A stretch of DNA of 64,000 nt, taken from positions 1 to 64,000 of the forward strand of contig JAFQCI010000060.1 in assembly GCA_017416505.1 (NCBI GenBank), in the 5' to 3' direction. The stretch comes from Lachnospiraceae bacterium (GTDB lineage: Bacteria > Bacillota_A > Clostridia > Lachnospirales > Lachnospiraceae). Made by a program: the position numbers and the translations under genes. Under the pieces are notes generated by a model, which saw nothing but the letters and a program-made list of their open reading frames with translations, was not told where the DNA came from and ran no database searches. Shown one piece after another: positions 35,515 to 44,751 of the stretch (its first letter is position 1; each line of letters starts with the position of its first letter).

Positions 35515-35595
35515 TAATGCTTGCAATAGAGGAAAAGAATATTGAGATGCATTTTTTATAACAATTAAATACAAATGGATGGAAGAAAAAATCTA

Positions 35596-35624
35596 TTGCT
35601 ATTTTTAGAAATTCTGCATATAAT
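35596..35624 (+). promoter_or_regulatory. Promoter of the ToxI-like repeat RNA
   Basis: TTGCTA (35596-35601), a 17-bp spacer and a perfect TATAAT (35619-35624); start predicted near 35631. Confidence 0.7.
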
Positions 35625-35630
35625 GTATTA

Positions 35631-35831
35631 TAGATAGATATTCTATCTTCCAAACAACTCTTGTTATTTAGGTGGAGAGTTTAACAACCGGAGAGTTCCT
35701 GCCGTTTAAGTGGAAGGTTTAACAACCGGAGAGTTCCTGCCGTTTAAGTGGAAGGTTTAACAACCGGAGAGCTCCTGCCGTTTAAGTGGAGAGTTTTAAC
35801 AGAAAGAGGCATCCATATGGATGCTTTTTTT
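35631..35831 (+). ncRNA. ToxI/AntiQ-like antitoxin RNA with three 38-nt repeats
   Basis: Predicted RNA of about 200 nt. A tandem array of 38-bp units starts at 35672, 35710 and 35748, with a partial fourth at 35786. Each unit reads GTGGA(G/A)(A/G)GTTTAACAAC then CGGAGAGTTCCTGCCGTTTAA; copy 3 has one C for T. The length is not a multiple of three, so it is not coding repeat. A terminator follows and then a ToxN-family gene. This is the architecture of type III toxin-antitoxin antitoxins, in which the toxin cuts the precursor into single-repeat RNAs that bind and inhibit it. Confidence 0.82.
35809..35831 (+). terminator. Terminator between antitoxin repeats and toxN
   Basis: Perfect self-complementary GCATCCATATGGATGC (35809-35824) followed by T7. 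In ToxIN loci this leaky terminator keeps antitoxin RNA in excess over toxin mRNA. Confidence 0.85.
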
Positions 35832-35849
35832 ACATATGAGGGAGGTTTT

Positions 35850-36386
35850 ATGCAGTTATACAGTATTTCAGATGAGTATATAAACTATCTAAGAAAGAAG
35901 TTTCCAAGAGTGTATTCCAATAAAGAAAATACCCGTGTGCATACAAGAAAATATTTAGGTACAGTTATTGAAATTGAGTCGCATAAGTACTATATTCCAT
36001 TATCGTCTCCCCAAAACAATCATGATTACATTATGGTGAATGGAAAAAAGACAATACGAAAAGATTCACTTATTGTTATGCGAATTGTCTCAGGGAAGGG
36101 CGATGGTATGGAATTAAAAGGAACGTTGCAGATTGGTACGATGATTCCGGTTCCAGATACAGAAATTGAACTGTATGATGTTGAGAATGAACCAGACCAA
36201 GCATATAAAGACCTTGTTAATGAAGAAATTATTTATATCCGTAAGCATGAGAAAGCCATCGTTAAAAATGCGAAGGTCTTATATAGTAAAAGGAAAGCTA
36301 AGGATGAAAACAGAGTTGTACAAAATTGCTTGGATTTTATAGCATTAGAAGCAGAATGTGATAAATGGGAAGTAAAAACCACTTGA
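35850..36386 (+). CDS. ToxN/AbiQ-family type III toxin (endoribonuclease)
   Basis: 178 residues, typical family length. The start MQLYSISDEYINYLRKKFPRV, then RKYLGTVIEIESHKYYIPLSSP and TMIPVPDTEIELYDVENEPDQAYKDLVNEEIIYIRKHEKAIVKNA, follow the ToxN/AbiQ pattern (FYTIS..YI.YL; G.VL.I..HKY..PL.SPK; MIPI......D). ToxN enzymes cleave RNA and are held inactive by repeat RNA; many abort phage infection. The ATG at 35850 has GAGGGAGG six bases upstream; the longer open frame would begin within the antitoxin repeats and is rejected. Nearby genes give no other partner. Confidence 0.85.
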   Translation: MQLYSISDEYINYLRKKFPRVYSNKENTRVHTRKYLGTVIEIESHKYYIPLSSPQNNHDYIMVNGKKTIRKDSLIVMRIVSGKGDGMELKGTLQIGTMIPVPDTEIELYDVENEPDQAYKDLVNEEIIYIRKHEKAIVKNAKVLYSKRKAKDENRVVQNCLDFIALEAECDKWEVKTT

Positions 36387-36442
36387 CAAATGCCGTGAAA
36401 AAATGATAACATAACAGTGTTATCAAATAACGATGTTATGTT
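36383..36442 (+). promoter_or_regulatory. TetR gene promoter and operator
   Basis: TTGACA (36383-36388, overlapping the toxN stop), an 18-bp spacer and TAACAT (36407). The region 36408-36442 is an inverted repeat, AACATAACA..GTTAT...ATAAC..TGTTATGTT, covering the -10. A related site CATAAC-ATT-GTTATG is at 37129-37143 before the ABC operon. Confidence 0.7.
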
Positions 36443-36462
36443 GTGTTATTGAGGTGATACAA

Positions 36463-37086
36463 TTGAAACAGGACAAAGAAACAAAGATGAAATTACTTGC
36501 TAGTGCCAGGGCAGAATTTTTGGACAAAGGATATATGAAAGCCTCTCTGCGTACCATTTGTAAGAATGCCGGGGTAACGACAGGTGCATTATATTTTTTC
36601 TTCCGGGATAAGGCGGATTTGTTTGAGGCATTGACCAAGGATGTGGTAGAAGCTATTTATGCCGTTATGAATGGACATTTTTCTATTGAACATGACATGG
36701 CAAAAAAGGGAGAACTAGGTCATCCGGAGGATGCGGATAATCACATGCATTATGATGATTCCCAAAGGATTATTCATATGATGTACCAGCATAGAGACGA
36801 TGTGTTGCTGGTTCTTACCAAAAGTCAGGGTTCTACGATGGAAGGGCTTGTTGATCGATTTATTGATACAGCAGAGCAACATTTTAAGAATATGGCTCGT
36901 GAAATGGAACAGATGCATCCGGATAAGAAGGTAGATGATGGGTTTATACATTGGCTTGCCCATGAGCAGATAGGAGCATTTGTGTATATGATTACACATA
37001 TTGAGGATGAAGAGCGGGGACTGAAATTTATGGAACAGCTCATCAACTATATGATAGCAGGATGGTATGGAGTTTTTATGAATTAG
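36463..37086 (+). CDS. TetR-family regulator of the adjacent ABC exporter
   Basis: 207 residues from a TTG at 36463 with GAGGTG seven bases upstream; ATG at 36433 lies inside the operator and has no ribosome site. HTH: KLLASARAEFLDKGYMKASLRTICKNAGVTTGALYFFFRDKADLFEAL. The acidic/His-rich middle (PEDADNHMHYDD) is unusual. Matching palindromes before this gene and before the MacB-like operon suggest it represses both. Confidence 0.88.
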   Translation: MKQDKETKMKLLASARAEFLDKGYMKASLRTICKNAGVTTGALYFFFRDKADLFEALTKDVVEAIYAVMNGHFSIEHDMAKKGELGHPEDADNHMHYDDSQRIIHMMYQHRDDVLLVLTKSQGSTMEGLVDRFIDTAEQHFKNMAREMEQMHPDKKVDDGFIHWLAHEQIGAFVYMITHIEDEERGLKFMEQLINYMIAGWYGVFMN

Positions 37087-37128
37087 AAGGACTAGGTAAT
37101 TACTTAGTCCTAAAAAAATAACACTTAC

Positions 37129-37143
37129 ATAACATTGTTATGT
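37129..37143 (+). promoter_or_regulatory. Operator-like palindrome before the ABC exporter
   Basis: CATAAC-ATT-GTTATG, the same half-sites as in the TetR operator at 36408-36442. Confidence 0.55.
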
Positions 37144-37160
37144 TGCAGGTACAAAGTTAT

Positions 37161-37232
37161 AGGTAATTGCAAAACTATTCCCAAGATATCTTAGGTGGTG
37201 CAATAAACAAATATATTGGCAGGCGTTTTTGT
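37161..37232. repeat. Repeat A remnant (left end only)
   Basis: AATTGCAAAACTATT, then GTGCAATAAACAAATATAT and TGGCAGGCG align with the left end of repeat A copy 1 (17298-17355); the core and right end are missing. Confidence 0.6.
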
Positions 37233-37302
37233 ATTATGACTGATACAATATTATGGTTTTGCAAAGGCCTCAGTATAAGGTTTTGTAGAAAGGAATGAAA
37301 TT

Positions 37303-38004
37303 ATGTATTTAGAAGTCAAAGACATGAAGAAAAGTTATGGTGAAGGTGGTAGCTATATTCAGGTATTGAAGGGGATTAGCACAGGAGTGGAAAAAGGTGA
37401 AATGTGTGTGATTCAGGGAACAAGTGGCTCTGGTAAGTCCACATTTTTAAATTGTATTGGCGGGTTGGATTTGTTGGACACCGGCAGCATCAAGGTAGAT
37501 GGAGTGGAAATCGTAGGTATGAAACCGGATAAGCTTTCAGACTATCGAAGAGATAATTTGGGATTCATTTTTCAGTTTTATAATTTAATTCCTAATTTAA
37601 CGGTTCGAGAGAATATTCAGGTGTGTGAATATCTGACAAAAAATCCTTTGGATATGGATGAACTGATTGAAACTCTTGGTCTTACGGAGCATCAGAACAA
37701 GTTTCCAGCACAGCTTTCCGGTGGACAACAGCAAAGATGCGCCATTGCAAGAGCATTGATAAAAAATCCAAAGCTTCTTTTATGTGATGAGCCAACGGGT
37801 GCCTTGGATTCTAAGACCTCAAGAGATATTCTTGCATTGTTGGAAACCGTAAATGAAAAATATGGAACCACCATGCTTATTGTTACCCATAACAATTCCA
37901 TCAAGAATATGGTACATAAGGTAATACGGATCAAAGATGGTCAGATCAGCAAGGAGTATCACAACGAGACAAGGGTGCCTGCAATGGAACTGGAGGATTT
38001 ATAA
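37303..38004 (+). CDS. MacB-type ABC transporter ATP-binding protein
   Basis: 233 residues of the LolD/MacB/SalX class: Walker A GTSGSGKST, Q-loop FQFYNLIPNLTVREN, signature LSGGQQQR, Walker B LLLCDEPTGALD. Paired with a two-domain FtsX permease starting two bases after its stop. Such exporters move antimicrobial peptides, lipids or macrolides, or act mechanically. Confidence 0.94.
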   Translation: MYLEVKDMKKSYGEGGSYIQVLKGISTGVEKGEMCVIQGTSGSGKSTFLNCIGGLDLLDTGSIKVDGVEIVGMKPDKLSDYRRDNLGFIFQFYNLIPNLTVRENIQVCEYLTKNPLDMDELIETLGLTEHQNKFPAQLSGGQQQRCAIARALIKNPKLLLCDEPTGALDSKTSRDILALLETVNEKYGTTMLIVTHNNSIKNMVHKVIRIKDGQISKEYHNETRVPAMELEDL

Positions 38005-38005
38005 G

Positions 38006-40336
38006 ATGCAGAAAGTACTGAGAAAGAGAATATTAAGGGATTTAAAAGAAAATGGTATGCGTTATCTAGCCTTGAGCGCACTCATTATTCTTTGTATGTA
38101 TATTATCATTTCGTTGATTGGAACCGCAGATACTATTATTATGGGTTCGGAAAAAGCAGCGAAACGCAACAATTTAGAGGATGGACAGTTTAGCTTGTTT
38201 GTTCCATTACAAGAGTCGGAAAAGAAAGAACTTGAGAAGCAAGGAATTACAATAGAGGAGCAGTTCTATCTGGAATATGAAATGGAAAATGGCAGCACCA
38301 TCCGTGTATTTAAAAACAGAGAGGAAATTAACCTCATGGAAACCGTGGAAGGGCAAAGTGCAGATACGAAAGAGGAAGTAGTGATAGAGCGTCGGTATGC
38401 CGAGGAGCATGAAATTAAGGTAGGGGATGACATTACCATTGGCGACAAAGTATTTGAGGTTGTTGGTATTGGATGTACCCCGGATTATGATGCGGTATAC
38501 AAGGATTTTACTGACAGTAGTGTTAACAGTGTCCAATTTGGAACAGCATTTGTAACAGAGGATGCGTATGTGACATTACTGGATGAAGGAAAAAGCATCA
38601 GGGCAGAGGAATATGTGTATGCATATTTGTTAAATAATGCCATGACAAATGAGGAACTAAAGGAAGCATTAGAGAATTTGAAGGTGAATGCGAATTCTGT
38701 TGATAATACTTATTTTAGGGAGTATTTGGAAGAGGCAGATGTTTTTCCTGGGGAGTATTTTGATATTGAGATATCAAATCTTCAAAGCTTTATTAAAGTG
38801 GAGGATAATCCACGAGCAAAGGCAGCAGCTGAAGACCAGGTGATTAATAAATATGGTGGTCTTATTGCGGGGGCTATCATTTTGGTGTTGTTTGCCTATG
38901 TGATTTCAGTTTTTGTAGTATATGGCATTGAGAAGGAAAACACCACCATAGGTGCGTTATATGCGTTAGGTGTAAAAAGAAAGGAATTGATTTTGCATTA
39001 TCTTTGTCTTCCGGTTGTAGTAACATTTATTTCCGGAGCATTAGGTTGTGTAATAGGTTTTGCGGCCATTGGAGAAAGCACCATTATGGGTAATTGCTAT
39101 GGTTATTTTTCTATTCCAAATATGCAGAATGTGTATCCTCCATACTTGATTGCCTATGGATTGGTGCTACCGCCGGTTCTTTGTATACTGGTTAACTGGC
39201 TGATGATACGCAAGAAGTTAAATAAGCCGGCGCTTCAGATGCTTCGAAATGAGCAAAAACATAGCCATATGCGCCAGATTAAATTAGGAAAGATGGGATT
39301 CGTTACCACCTTCCGCATCCGCCAGATGCTTCGTGAAGCCAGAACCTCACTAACGGTTGTGGGTGGTATGTTTATATCTTTGTTAATTCTGATGCTTGGT
39401 TTGGATTGTTACAGCATGTGCCGACGCATTAGTGAAGATAACAAAGCTGACACTAAGTTTGAATATTTATATACCTATAAATATCCGGAAAAGGAAGTTC
39501 CAAAGGGTGGTTATGAAGCATTTTCTAAGAGTGTGAAAAAGGAAAATCTAGGTTACAACTTAGATGTGACGATCCTAGGTATTACTGAGGATAATCCGTT
39601 TTTTGATGTGGAGCTTACTAACAGCAAGAGTGAGGTGGTTATTTCCTCGGCTATGGCGGAAAAATATGGCATTGAAGAGGGTGAGATTTTTGTGGTAGAG
39701 GATGAGGAAGCGAAGATGTATTATGCCTTTACCGTAAAGGAAATTGCACAGTATTCCACCAGTTTTTATGTGTTCATGGATATTGATTGCATGCGTGAAA
39801 TGTTTGGAGAAAGCGATACCTATTATAATCAGGTGTTTGCAGACAAGGAGTTAGATATCGACCAGGGACGTCTTTATGGTATTACTACGAAGAAGGATAT
39901 TGAGAAGGCAGCAGATGTGTTTATTCATGAAATGACACCGATGATTACTATGATGATTGTATTTTCATCTTTGATTTTTGCAGTGGTGATGTACCTGATG
40001 ATGAAAGTGATGATTGACCGTTCGGCATTCCACATTTCTATGGTGAAGGTGTTTGGATATCGCACGAAAGAGATTAAGAAGCTTTATCTTAATGGGAACT
40101 TCTATATCATTGCAGTGGGGGCACTGATTTGTATTCCTCTTGCAAAGAAATGTATGGATTTGATCTATCCGGCTATGGTTTCTAATGTAGGATGTGGAAT
40201 GAATGTTGCATTTACACCTGGGCTTTATGCCATCATTTATATAGGGGTTATTCTTGTATATCTGGTGATTAACCGGTTGTTGGTAGGAAGATTAAACAAG
40301 GTGAATCTGGCAGAGGTTCTTAAAAACAGGGAGTAA
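38006..40336 (+). CDS. FtsX-like ABC permease
   Basis: 776 residues: N-terminal span about 20-40, a periplasmic-type MacB domain of about 240 residues, three spans (about 290-405), a second such half with one span near 445-465, an extracellular stretch, and three C-terminal spans. The FtsX motif appears in KENTTIGALYALGVKRKELI and SMVKVFGYRTKEIKKLY. The ATG at 38006 has GGAGG upstream. It forms an exporter with the preceding ATPase under the TetR protein. Confidence 0.92.
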   Translation: MQKVLRKRILRDLKENGMRYLALSALIILCMYIIISLIGTADTIIMGSEKAAKRNNLEDGQFSLFVPLQESEKKELEKQGITIEEQFYLEYEMENGSTIRVFKNREEINLMETVEGQSADTKEEVVIERRYAEEHEIKVGDDITIGDKVFEVVGIGCTPDYDAVYKDFTDSSVNSVQFGTAFVTEDAYVTLLDEGKSIRAEEYVYAYLLNNAMTNEELKEALENLKVNANSVDNTYFREYLEEADVFPGEYFDIEISNLQSFIKVEDNPRAKAAAEDQVINKYGGLIAGAIILVLFAYVISVFVVYGIEKENTTIGALYALGVKRKELILHYLCLPVVVTFISGALGCVIGFAAIGESTIMGNCYGYFSIPNMQNVYPPYLIAYGLVLPPVLCILVNWLMIRKKLNKPALQMLRNEQKHSHMRQIKLGKMGFVTTFRIRQMLREARTSLTVVGGMFISLLILMLGLDCYSMCRRISEDNKADTKFEYLYTYKYPEKEVPKGGYEAFSKSVKKENLGYNLDVTILGITEDNPFFDVELTNSKSEVVISSAMAEKYGIEEGEIFVVEDEEAKMYYAFTVKEIAQYSTSFYVFMDIDCMREMFGESDTYYNQVFADKELDIDQGRLYGITTKKDIEKAADVFIHEMTPMITMMIVFSSLIFAVVMYLMMKVMIDRSAFHISMVKVFGYRTKEIKKLYLNGNFYIIAVGALICIPLAKKCMDLIYPAMVSNVGCGMNVAFTPGLYAIIYIGVILVYLVINRLLVGRLNKVNLAEVLKNRE

Positions 40337-40360
40337 AAACAGGAATAAAAAATCAGGAAT

Positions 40361-40398
40361 AAAAAATCAGCAGACACCTAGGTGTGTGCTGATTTTTT
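40361..40398 (+). terminator. Terminator of the TetR-linked ABC operon
   Basis: Stem ATCAGCAGACACC/GGTGTGTGCTGAT (one mismatch) with T6. Confidence 0.85.
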
Positions 40399-40543
40399 GC
40401 TTATACTAAGGCTGATAGAAATGTAAATTTCGTTATCTCCATTTTGTGGTACATTTCCGGTTGATTTTTTTTATGTAGCGAGATATGATAAAAATGTAAA
40501 GTATAGGGACAAAATAGAATGAAAATATTGAGATTGACAAGTA

Positions 40544-40740
40544 TATTATGATGTTGGGGGCAAAAGGTATTTTGACCCCATGATACCTACGAATTGCTCC
40601 GCACTTTGTGCTCCCGCAATTCTAAAACATTCGAAATCCGCCCTATTCGGGCTACTTTCTCATGTTTTGCGGGTCCCAAAGTCATGTTTTTTTCATGCGA
40701 GCATGAAAAACATGACCTTTTGACCCTGGTATCATATTAT
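40544..40740. repeat. Dispersed repeat B, copy 1 (complete)
   Basis: A 197-bp element in the 443-bp gap. Hairpins: GGGGCAAAA/TTTTGACCCC at the left, GAATTGC/GCAATTC and GCCCTATTCGGGC inside, and CATGTTTTTTTCATGC/GCATGAAAAACATG at the right; ends TATTATGATG and GGTATCATATTAT. Nearly identical to 46746-46941, so recently spread. No coding capacity. Confidence 0.85.
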
Positions 40741-40779
40741 ACGGGAATAGAAAAAAAAGAATGATATGGAGAGTACGTT

Positions 40780-41544
40780 ATGAGTAAAAATGTTGTATTT
40801 GTAGGTGAAAACAACAAGATGAACAATGAATTATATCAGTTATTAAACTGGCGTTTTAATGTAGATTACCATCATCCTAATGATGGGACAGAACTGAGTG
40901 ATATTAGTGTTTTAGAGACGGTTTTGGTGATTGTCAGTATGGCGGGAGCCAAGGTTGACTACAAGGATTTTTTTAGCGGATTAAAGGAGAATTGTCCAAA
41001 GCTTTCCGTGGTTACCATAAGCACTGAGTCTGAGAGCGAAGCTTACGAAGAATTTTATACGTGCAGGCAGTTTCATAAACTTTTACGTCCTGTGACCGGA
41101 GGGAGAATTTTGGAGGTTTGTGGGGCTATCATCGAAGGGGAGGATTACCTTGTAAATTATAATGCACAGGATAGAAAGGAGCCCTTGCATATCCTTGTTG
41201 TGGATGATAACGCAATGGTTTTGCGTAATATCAAAAGTATTTTGGAACAGAATTATTCGGTGGCAGTGGCACCCTCCGGTGCACATGCCTTTGTCTCTCT
41301 TGGCAAAAAGGTTCCGGATTTAATTCTTTTGGATTATGAGATGCCCAAGATGAATGGCAAGGAAGTACTGCAAAAGTTACAAGAAGCGGAAGAATATGCG
41401 GATATTCCGGTTCTCTTTTTGAGCGGTATAGATAGTAGGGAAATTATTTTGGAACTTTTGGCATTAAAGCCTGCAGGTTATATTTTGAAGCCTGTAGATT
41501 CCAAAATGTTACTTGAGAGAATTGAGGATATTATCGGAAAGTAG
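40780..41544 (+). CDS. Double-receiver response regulator
   Basis: 254 residues. The first 120 form a receiver-like domain without the acidic pocket (VVFVGENNKMNNEL), so it is probably not phosphorylated. The second (about 130-252) is a canonical receiver: ILVVDDNAMVLRNI, phosphoacceptor in LILLDYEMP, Lys in GYILKPVD. No output domain. Followed nine bases later by a hybrid kinase, so it is probably a phosphorelay intermediate or adaptor. Confidence 0.88.
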   Translation: MSKNVVFVGENNKMNNELYQLLNWRFNVDYHHPNDGTELSDISVLETVLVIVSMAGAKVDYKDFFSGLKENCPKLSVVTISTESESEAYEEFYTCRQFHKLLRPVTGGRILEVCGAIIEGEDYLVNYNAQDRKEPLHILVVDDNAMVLRNIKSILEQNYSVAVAPSGAHAFVSLGKKVPDLILLDYEMPKMNGKEVLQKLQEAEEYADIPVLFLSGIDSREIILELLALKPAGYILKPVDSKMLLERIEDIIGK

Positions 41545-41552
41545 GGATTTAC

Positions 41553-44051
41553 ATGTATAAGACACAAGTTGCCTGTGCCATATTTATTTTATATATTGGA
41601 ATACTTTATTTTCAGTCTTCCGGCAAGAAAAAAGGATCTTCTAAGTGGTTTGTGGCACTTTTGACCTGTTCCTTTTTACAATTGATATTTGATGCGCTTT
41701 CTGTGTATACGGTAAATCATTTGGACATGGTTTCGCCGGTGCTAAACCGTATCATACATATTATTTTTCTGGGACTTTTGCAAGTGATGTTCTATCTTGC
41801 ATACCGCTATCTTGAGAACATCATTGAGGAGGAAATCGGAAGAACTGTCCGAAAATATCGTTTTACCCTTACACCGCTGTTGCTCACTATGACCGGTAAC
41901 ATTTTTTTGCCACTGTATTATGTCGAGTCTGCCAGAAGTAATTATTCTTACGGACCGGCTGTATTCACGACGTATATAGGTGTTACCGTATATGTAATTT
42001 TCATCATTCATTTAATGGTTCGATACGGGAAACAGATTCCACAGAAAAAGAAAAGGGCAATTTATGTGGCTTTGTGGAGTGAAATTCCCGTGACAGTGTA
42101 TCAGGTTATAATTCCGGATTCTTTGATTACGTGTATCGGAATTGTACTTTTTAATCTTGGTATTTATATGACAACAGAGAATCCGGATGCCTTATTGGCG
42201 GAACAGCTGGCGGAGGAAAAGCAGCGTGCGGATTCTGCCAATGAGGCCAAGACGAATTTTCTTGCCAATATGTCCCACGAAATTAGAACGCCTATCACAG
42301 CTGTTTTGGGAATGAATGAGCTGATTTTACGAGAGACGAAAGATGGCACCATCAAGCAGTATTCCAAAGATATTGAAGGTGCGGCAAAGTCCTTGCTTAG
42401 TATCATCAATGATATTTTAGATATCACAAAGATTGAGGCCGGGAAGCTTAGTGTGATTTCGGTAGAGTATGACTTTGGCATAGTATTGAGGGATGTTGTA
42501 AATATGATATCCTTTAAGTCAAAAGTAAAAGGTTTGGAATTTAGAGTGGTGGTAGATGAAAACATTCCCCAGAGGATGATGGGGGATGATATTCGTCTGC
42601 GGCAGATTTTGGTAAATCTGTTGAATAATGCTGTAAAATATACCCATAAGGGAAGCATTACCATGGAAATTACCAGAAAGCAGTCGGAGGAAGGTGTGGC
42701 AAAGTTGTTCTTTCAGATAAAGGATACCGGAATCGGTATCAAGGAAGAGGATTTGCAGAAACTGTGTCAGCCTTTTGTACGAATTGAGGAGAAACGTAAC
42801 CGTAATATTGAGGGCACAGGACTTGGTATGAGTATCACCAAGCAGCTTTTGGGGCTGTTAAACAGTGAGTTAAAGATAGAAAGTGTTTATGGGGAAGGGT
42901 CAGAGTTTGCTTTTGAACTGACACAAAAGATTGTGGAGGATCATCCCATTGGCAGATTGGAGGATTCGGCAGAGCCTGTTAGTAAGGAATATCAGCATAG
43001 ATATGAAGCACCTGAGGCACACATTTTGTTTGTAGATGATAATGAGTTGAACCGGAAGGTGTTTGTAGGGCTTTTGAAAGAAACCAAGATACAGATTGAT
43101 GAGGCTGGAAACGGCAGAGAATGTCTGGAAAAGGTCAAGCAGAATACCTATGATATTATTTTTATGGACCATATGATGCCGGAGCTTGATGGTGTGGAGA
43201 CATTTCGGATTATGAAGGAGATGGAGGATTTTCCTTGTAAAGATACGCCGGTGGTAATTCTCACCGCCAATGCCTTGGTGGGAGCTAAGGAAAAATATTT
43301 GCAGGAAGGATTTCGGGCATTTTTGCAAAAACCCATTGATTATGAGAAGTTGGAATACTTGATTTGGGATTTATTGGATGAGGATTTGCTTCAGGAGGCA
43401 AGTTTAGTTGTGGCGTCAGAAAAGTTGCAGGAAGAGACAGTCGCTTCATCTGTGCCGGAACATATCGAGCTACCCATGGTGGAGGGCTTGGACTGGAAGT
43501 ATGCAAGGACTCATTTTAAGGATGAACAGGTAATGTTGGATACAGTGAAATTTTTTGCAGAAACTGTGGTCTATGAAGGGAAAGAATTGGAGTGTTTGTT
43601 CGCTGGGATTGAGACGGATTCTGGAAGAAAAGAATTTTGCACTAAGGTACATAGCATGAAAAATTCCGCTGCAACCATTGGAATCATTCCTTTAGCCGGA
43701 ATGGCAAAGGTGTTGGAGGATGCTGCCCGCAATGGTCAGGTGGAGGTATTGCAGGCTATGACACCGATTTTCCTGGAATGTTGGTGTGAGTATGATAAGC
43801 GATTAGAAGTGTTTGCACCTGTTTCGGTTACGGATAAAAGGCTAGCTGCGGATTGTGTAGAAGAGATTCAAAAGCTGGTAAAGTCCATGAATCAGGCTGC
43901 GGAAGAGATGGATATTGATGCGTTGGATGAGATATGGAAGAAACTTTGTGAATATCAGTTTAGTGAGGAAAAACAGAGGCTTTTAGAGCGGATTCACAAG
44001 GCCATTGTGGAGTTTGATGTGGATTATTTGCAGGGAGTGTCTATTTTTTAA
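41553..44051 (+). CDS. Hybrid sensor histidine kinase with receiver and HPt domains
   Basis: 832 residues. Six or seven hydrophobic segments (about 5-205) without an evident extracellular sensor domain, a short coiled-coil (EQLAEEKQRADSANEA), HisKA NFLANMSHEIRTPI (His242), HATPase (LVNLLNNAVKYTHKG, DTGIGI, GTGLGMSI), receiver with VDDNELN and MDHMMPELDG (Asp539), and an HPt domain with KVHSMKNSAATIG (His700). A complete His-Asp-His relay in one protein. The output may be the two-receiver protein upstream. The start ATG has only a weak site (TAGGG). Confidence 0.92.
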   Translation: MYKTQVACAIFILYIGILYFQSSGKKKGSSKWFVALLTCSFLQLIFDALSVYTVNHLDMVSPVLNRIIHIIFLGLLQVMFYLAYRYLENIIEEEIGRTVRKYRFTLTPLLLTMTGNIFLPLYYVESARSNYSYGPAVFTTYIGVTVYVIFIIHLMVRYGKQIPQKKKRAIYVALWSEIPVTVYQVIIPDSLITCIGIVLFNLGIYMTTENPDALLAEQLAEEKQRADSANEAKTNFLANMSHEIRTPITAVLGMNELILRETKDGTIKQYSKDIEGAAKSLLSIINDILDITKIEAGKLSVISVEYDFGIVLRDVVNMISFKSKVKGLEFRVVVDENIPQRMMGDDIRLRQILVNLLNNAVKYTHKGSITMEITRKQSEEGVAKLFFQIKDTGIGIKEEDLQKLCQPFVRIEEKRNRNIEGTGLGMSITKQLLGLLNSELKIESVYGEGSEFAFELTQKIVEDHPIGRLEDSAEPVSKEYQHRYEAPEAHILFVDDNELNRKVFVGLLKETKIQIDEAGNGRECLEKVKQNTYDIIFMDHMMPELDGVETFRIMKEMEDFPCKDTPVVILTANALVGAKEKYLQEGFRAFLQKPIDYEKLEYLIWDLLDEDLLQEASLVVASEKLQEETVASSVPEHIELPMVEGLDWKYARTHFKDEQVMLDTVKFFAETVVYEGKELECLFAGIETDSGRKEFCTKVHSMKNSAATIGIIPLAGMAKVLEDAARNGQVEVLQAMTPIFLECWCEYDKRLEVFAPVSVTDKRLAADCVEEIQKLVKSMNQAAEEMDIDALDEIWKKLCEYQFSEEKQRLLERIHKAIVEFDVDYLQGVSIF

Positions 44052-44175
44052 GATTGCGTTTGTAATTAAAAAATAGTAAAAGTGTGGAATTATGCATTAG
44101 CAGATGAAAGGACTGCGATGAGACATTTCGTGTATGAAAGGAGCAGGGAATAGTATAGAAAGAGGAAGAAGAGAA

Positions 44176-44697
44176 ATGGAAATAAGATTATGTGAAGAGA
44201 AGGATATTGAAGAAGTTGGAAAGTTTTACGATAAGGTAGTATTGTATTTGTGCGAAACCATAAATTATCCAAAGTGGAGGTATAAATCATATCCTTCCGA
44301 AGCATCCGTAAGAGAAAAGGTAACGGTAGGTCAGCAATTTCTTTGTATGGAGAATGAAAAAATCGTGGGAGCATTTGTATTAAACGATGACCCTCAAGGA
44401 AAGTATGAAAATACTGACTGGACAGTGGAAATTCCACAAGGGGAATATATGGTATGTCATACTTTAGCGACAGATCCGAGTCTACCAGGCAAAGGAATTG
44501 GAAGGGAAATGGTAAAATATTGCATCGAGTATGCAAGAAACAATGGATACAAAGCGATTCGTCTAGATGTAGTCCCTGATAATCAACCAGCGAAACGACT
44601 ATATGAAAAATGTGGATTTCAGTATGTTGGTGATGTAGATTTAGAAAGAGGGATAGAAGAGATTCCGTTCTTTTCTATGTATGAGTTGGTTTTTTAG
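44176..44697 (+). CDS. GNAT-family N-acetyltransferase
   Basis: 173 residues: MEIRLCEEKDIEEV start, EYMVCHTLATDPSLPGKGIGREMVKYCIEYA (acetyl-CoA motif A, PGKGIGREM) and VVPDNQPAKRLYEKCGFQYVG (motif B). The ATG at 44176 has AAGAGA upstream; the upstream Met at 44134 lacks a site. Acceptor unknown. Confidence 0.92.
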   Translation: MEIRLCEEKDIEEVGKFYDKVVLYLCETINYPKWRYKSYPSEASVREKVTVGQQFLCMENEKIVGAFVLNDDPQGKYENTDWTVEIPQGEYMVCHTLATDPSLPGKGIGREMVKYCIEYARNNGYKAIRLDVVPDNQPAKRLYEKCGFQYVGDVDLERGIEEIPFFSMYELVF

Positions 44698-44751
44698 TGA
44701 TTCTTTTCAAAATAGAAGCCTGTCCAAATTTCGCATTTTTATACGAAAATA

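Noticed and set aside
35748..35849. Upstream extension of the ToxN frame into the 38-bp repeats
   Set aside because: No ribosome site, the terminator lies within it, and the ToxN family start is at 35850 with GAGGGAGG before it.
38207..38536. Minus-strand frame of 109 codons within the FtsX permease gene
   Set aside because: Shadow of the permease; no ribosome site or family resemblance.
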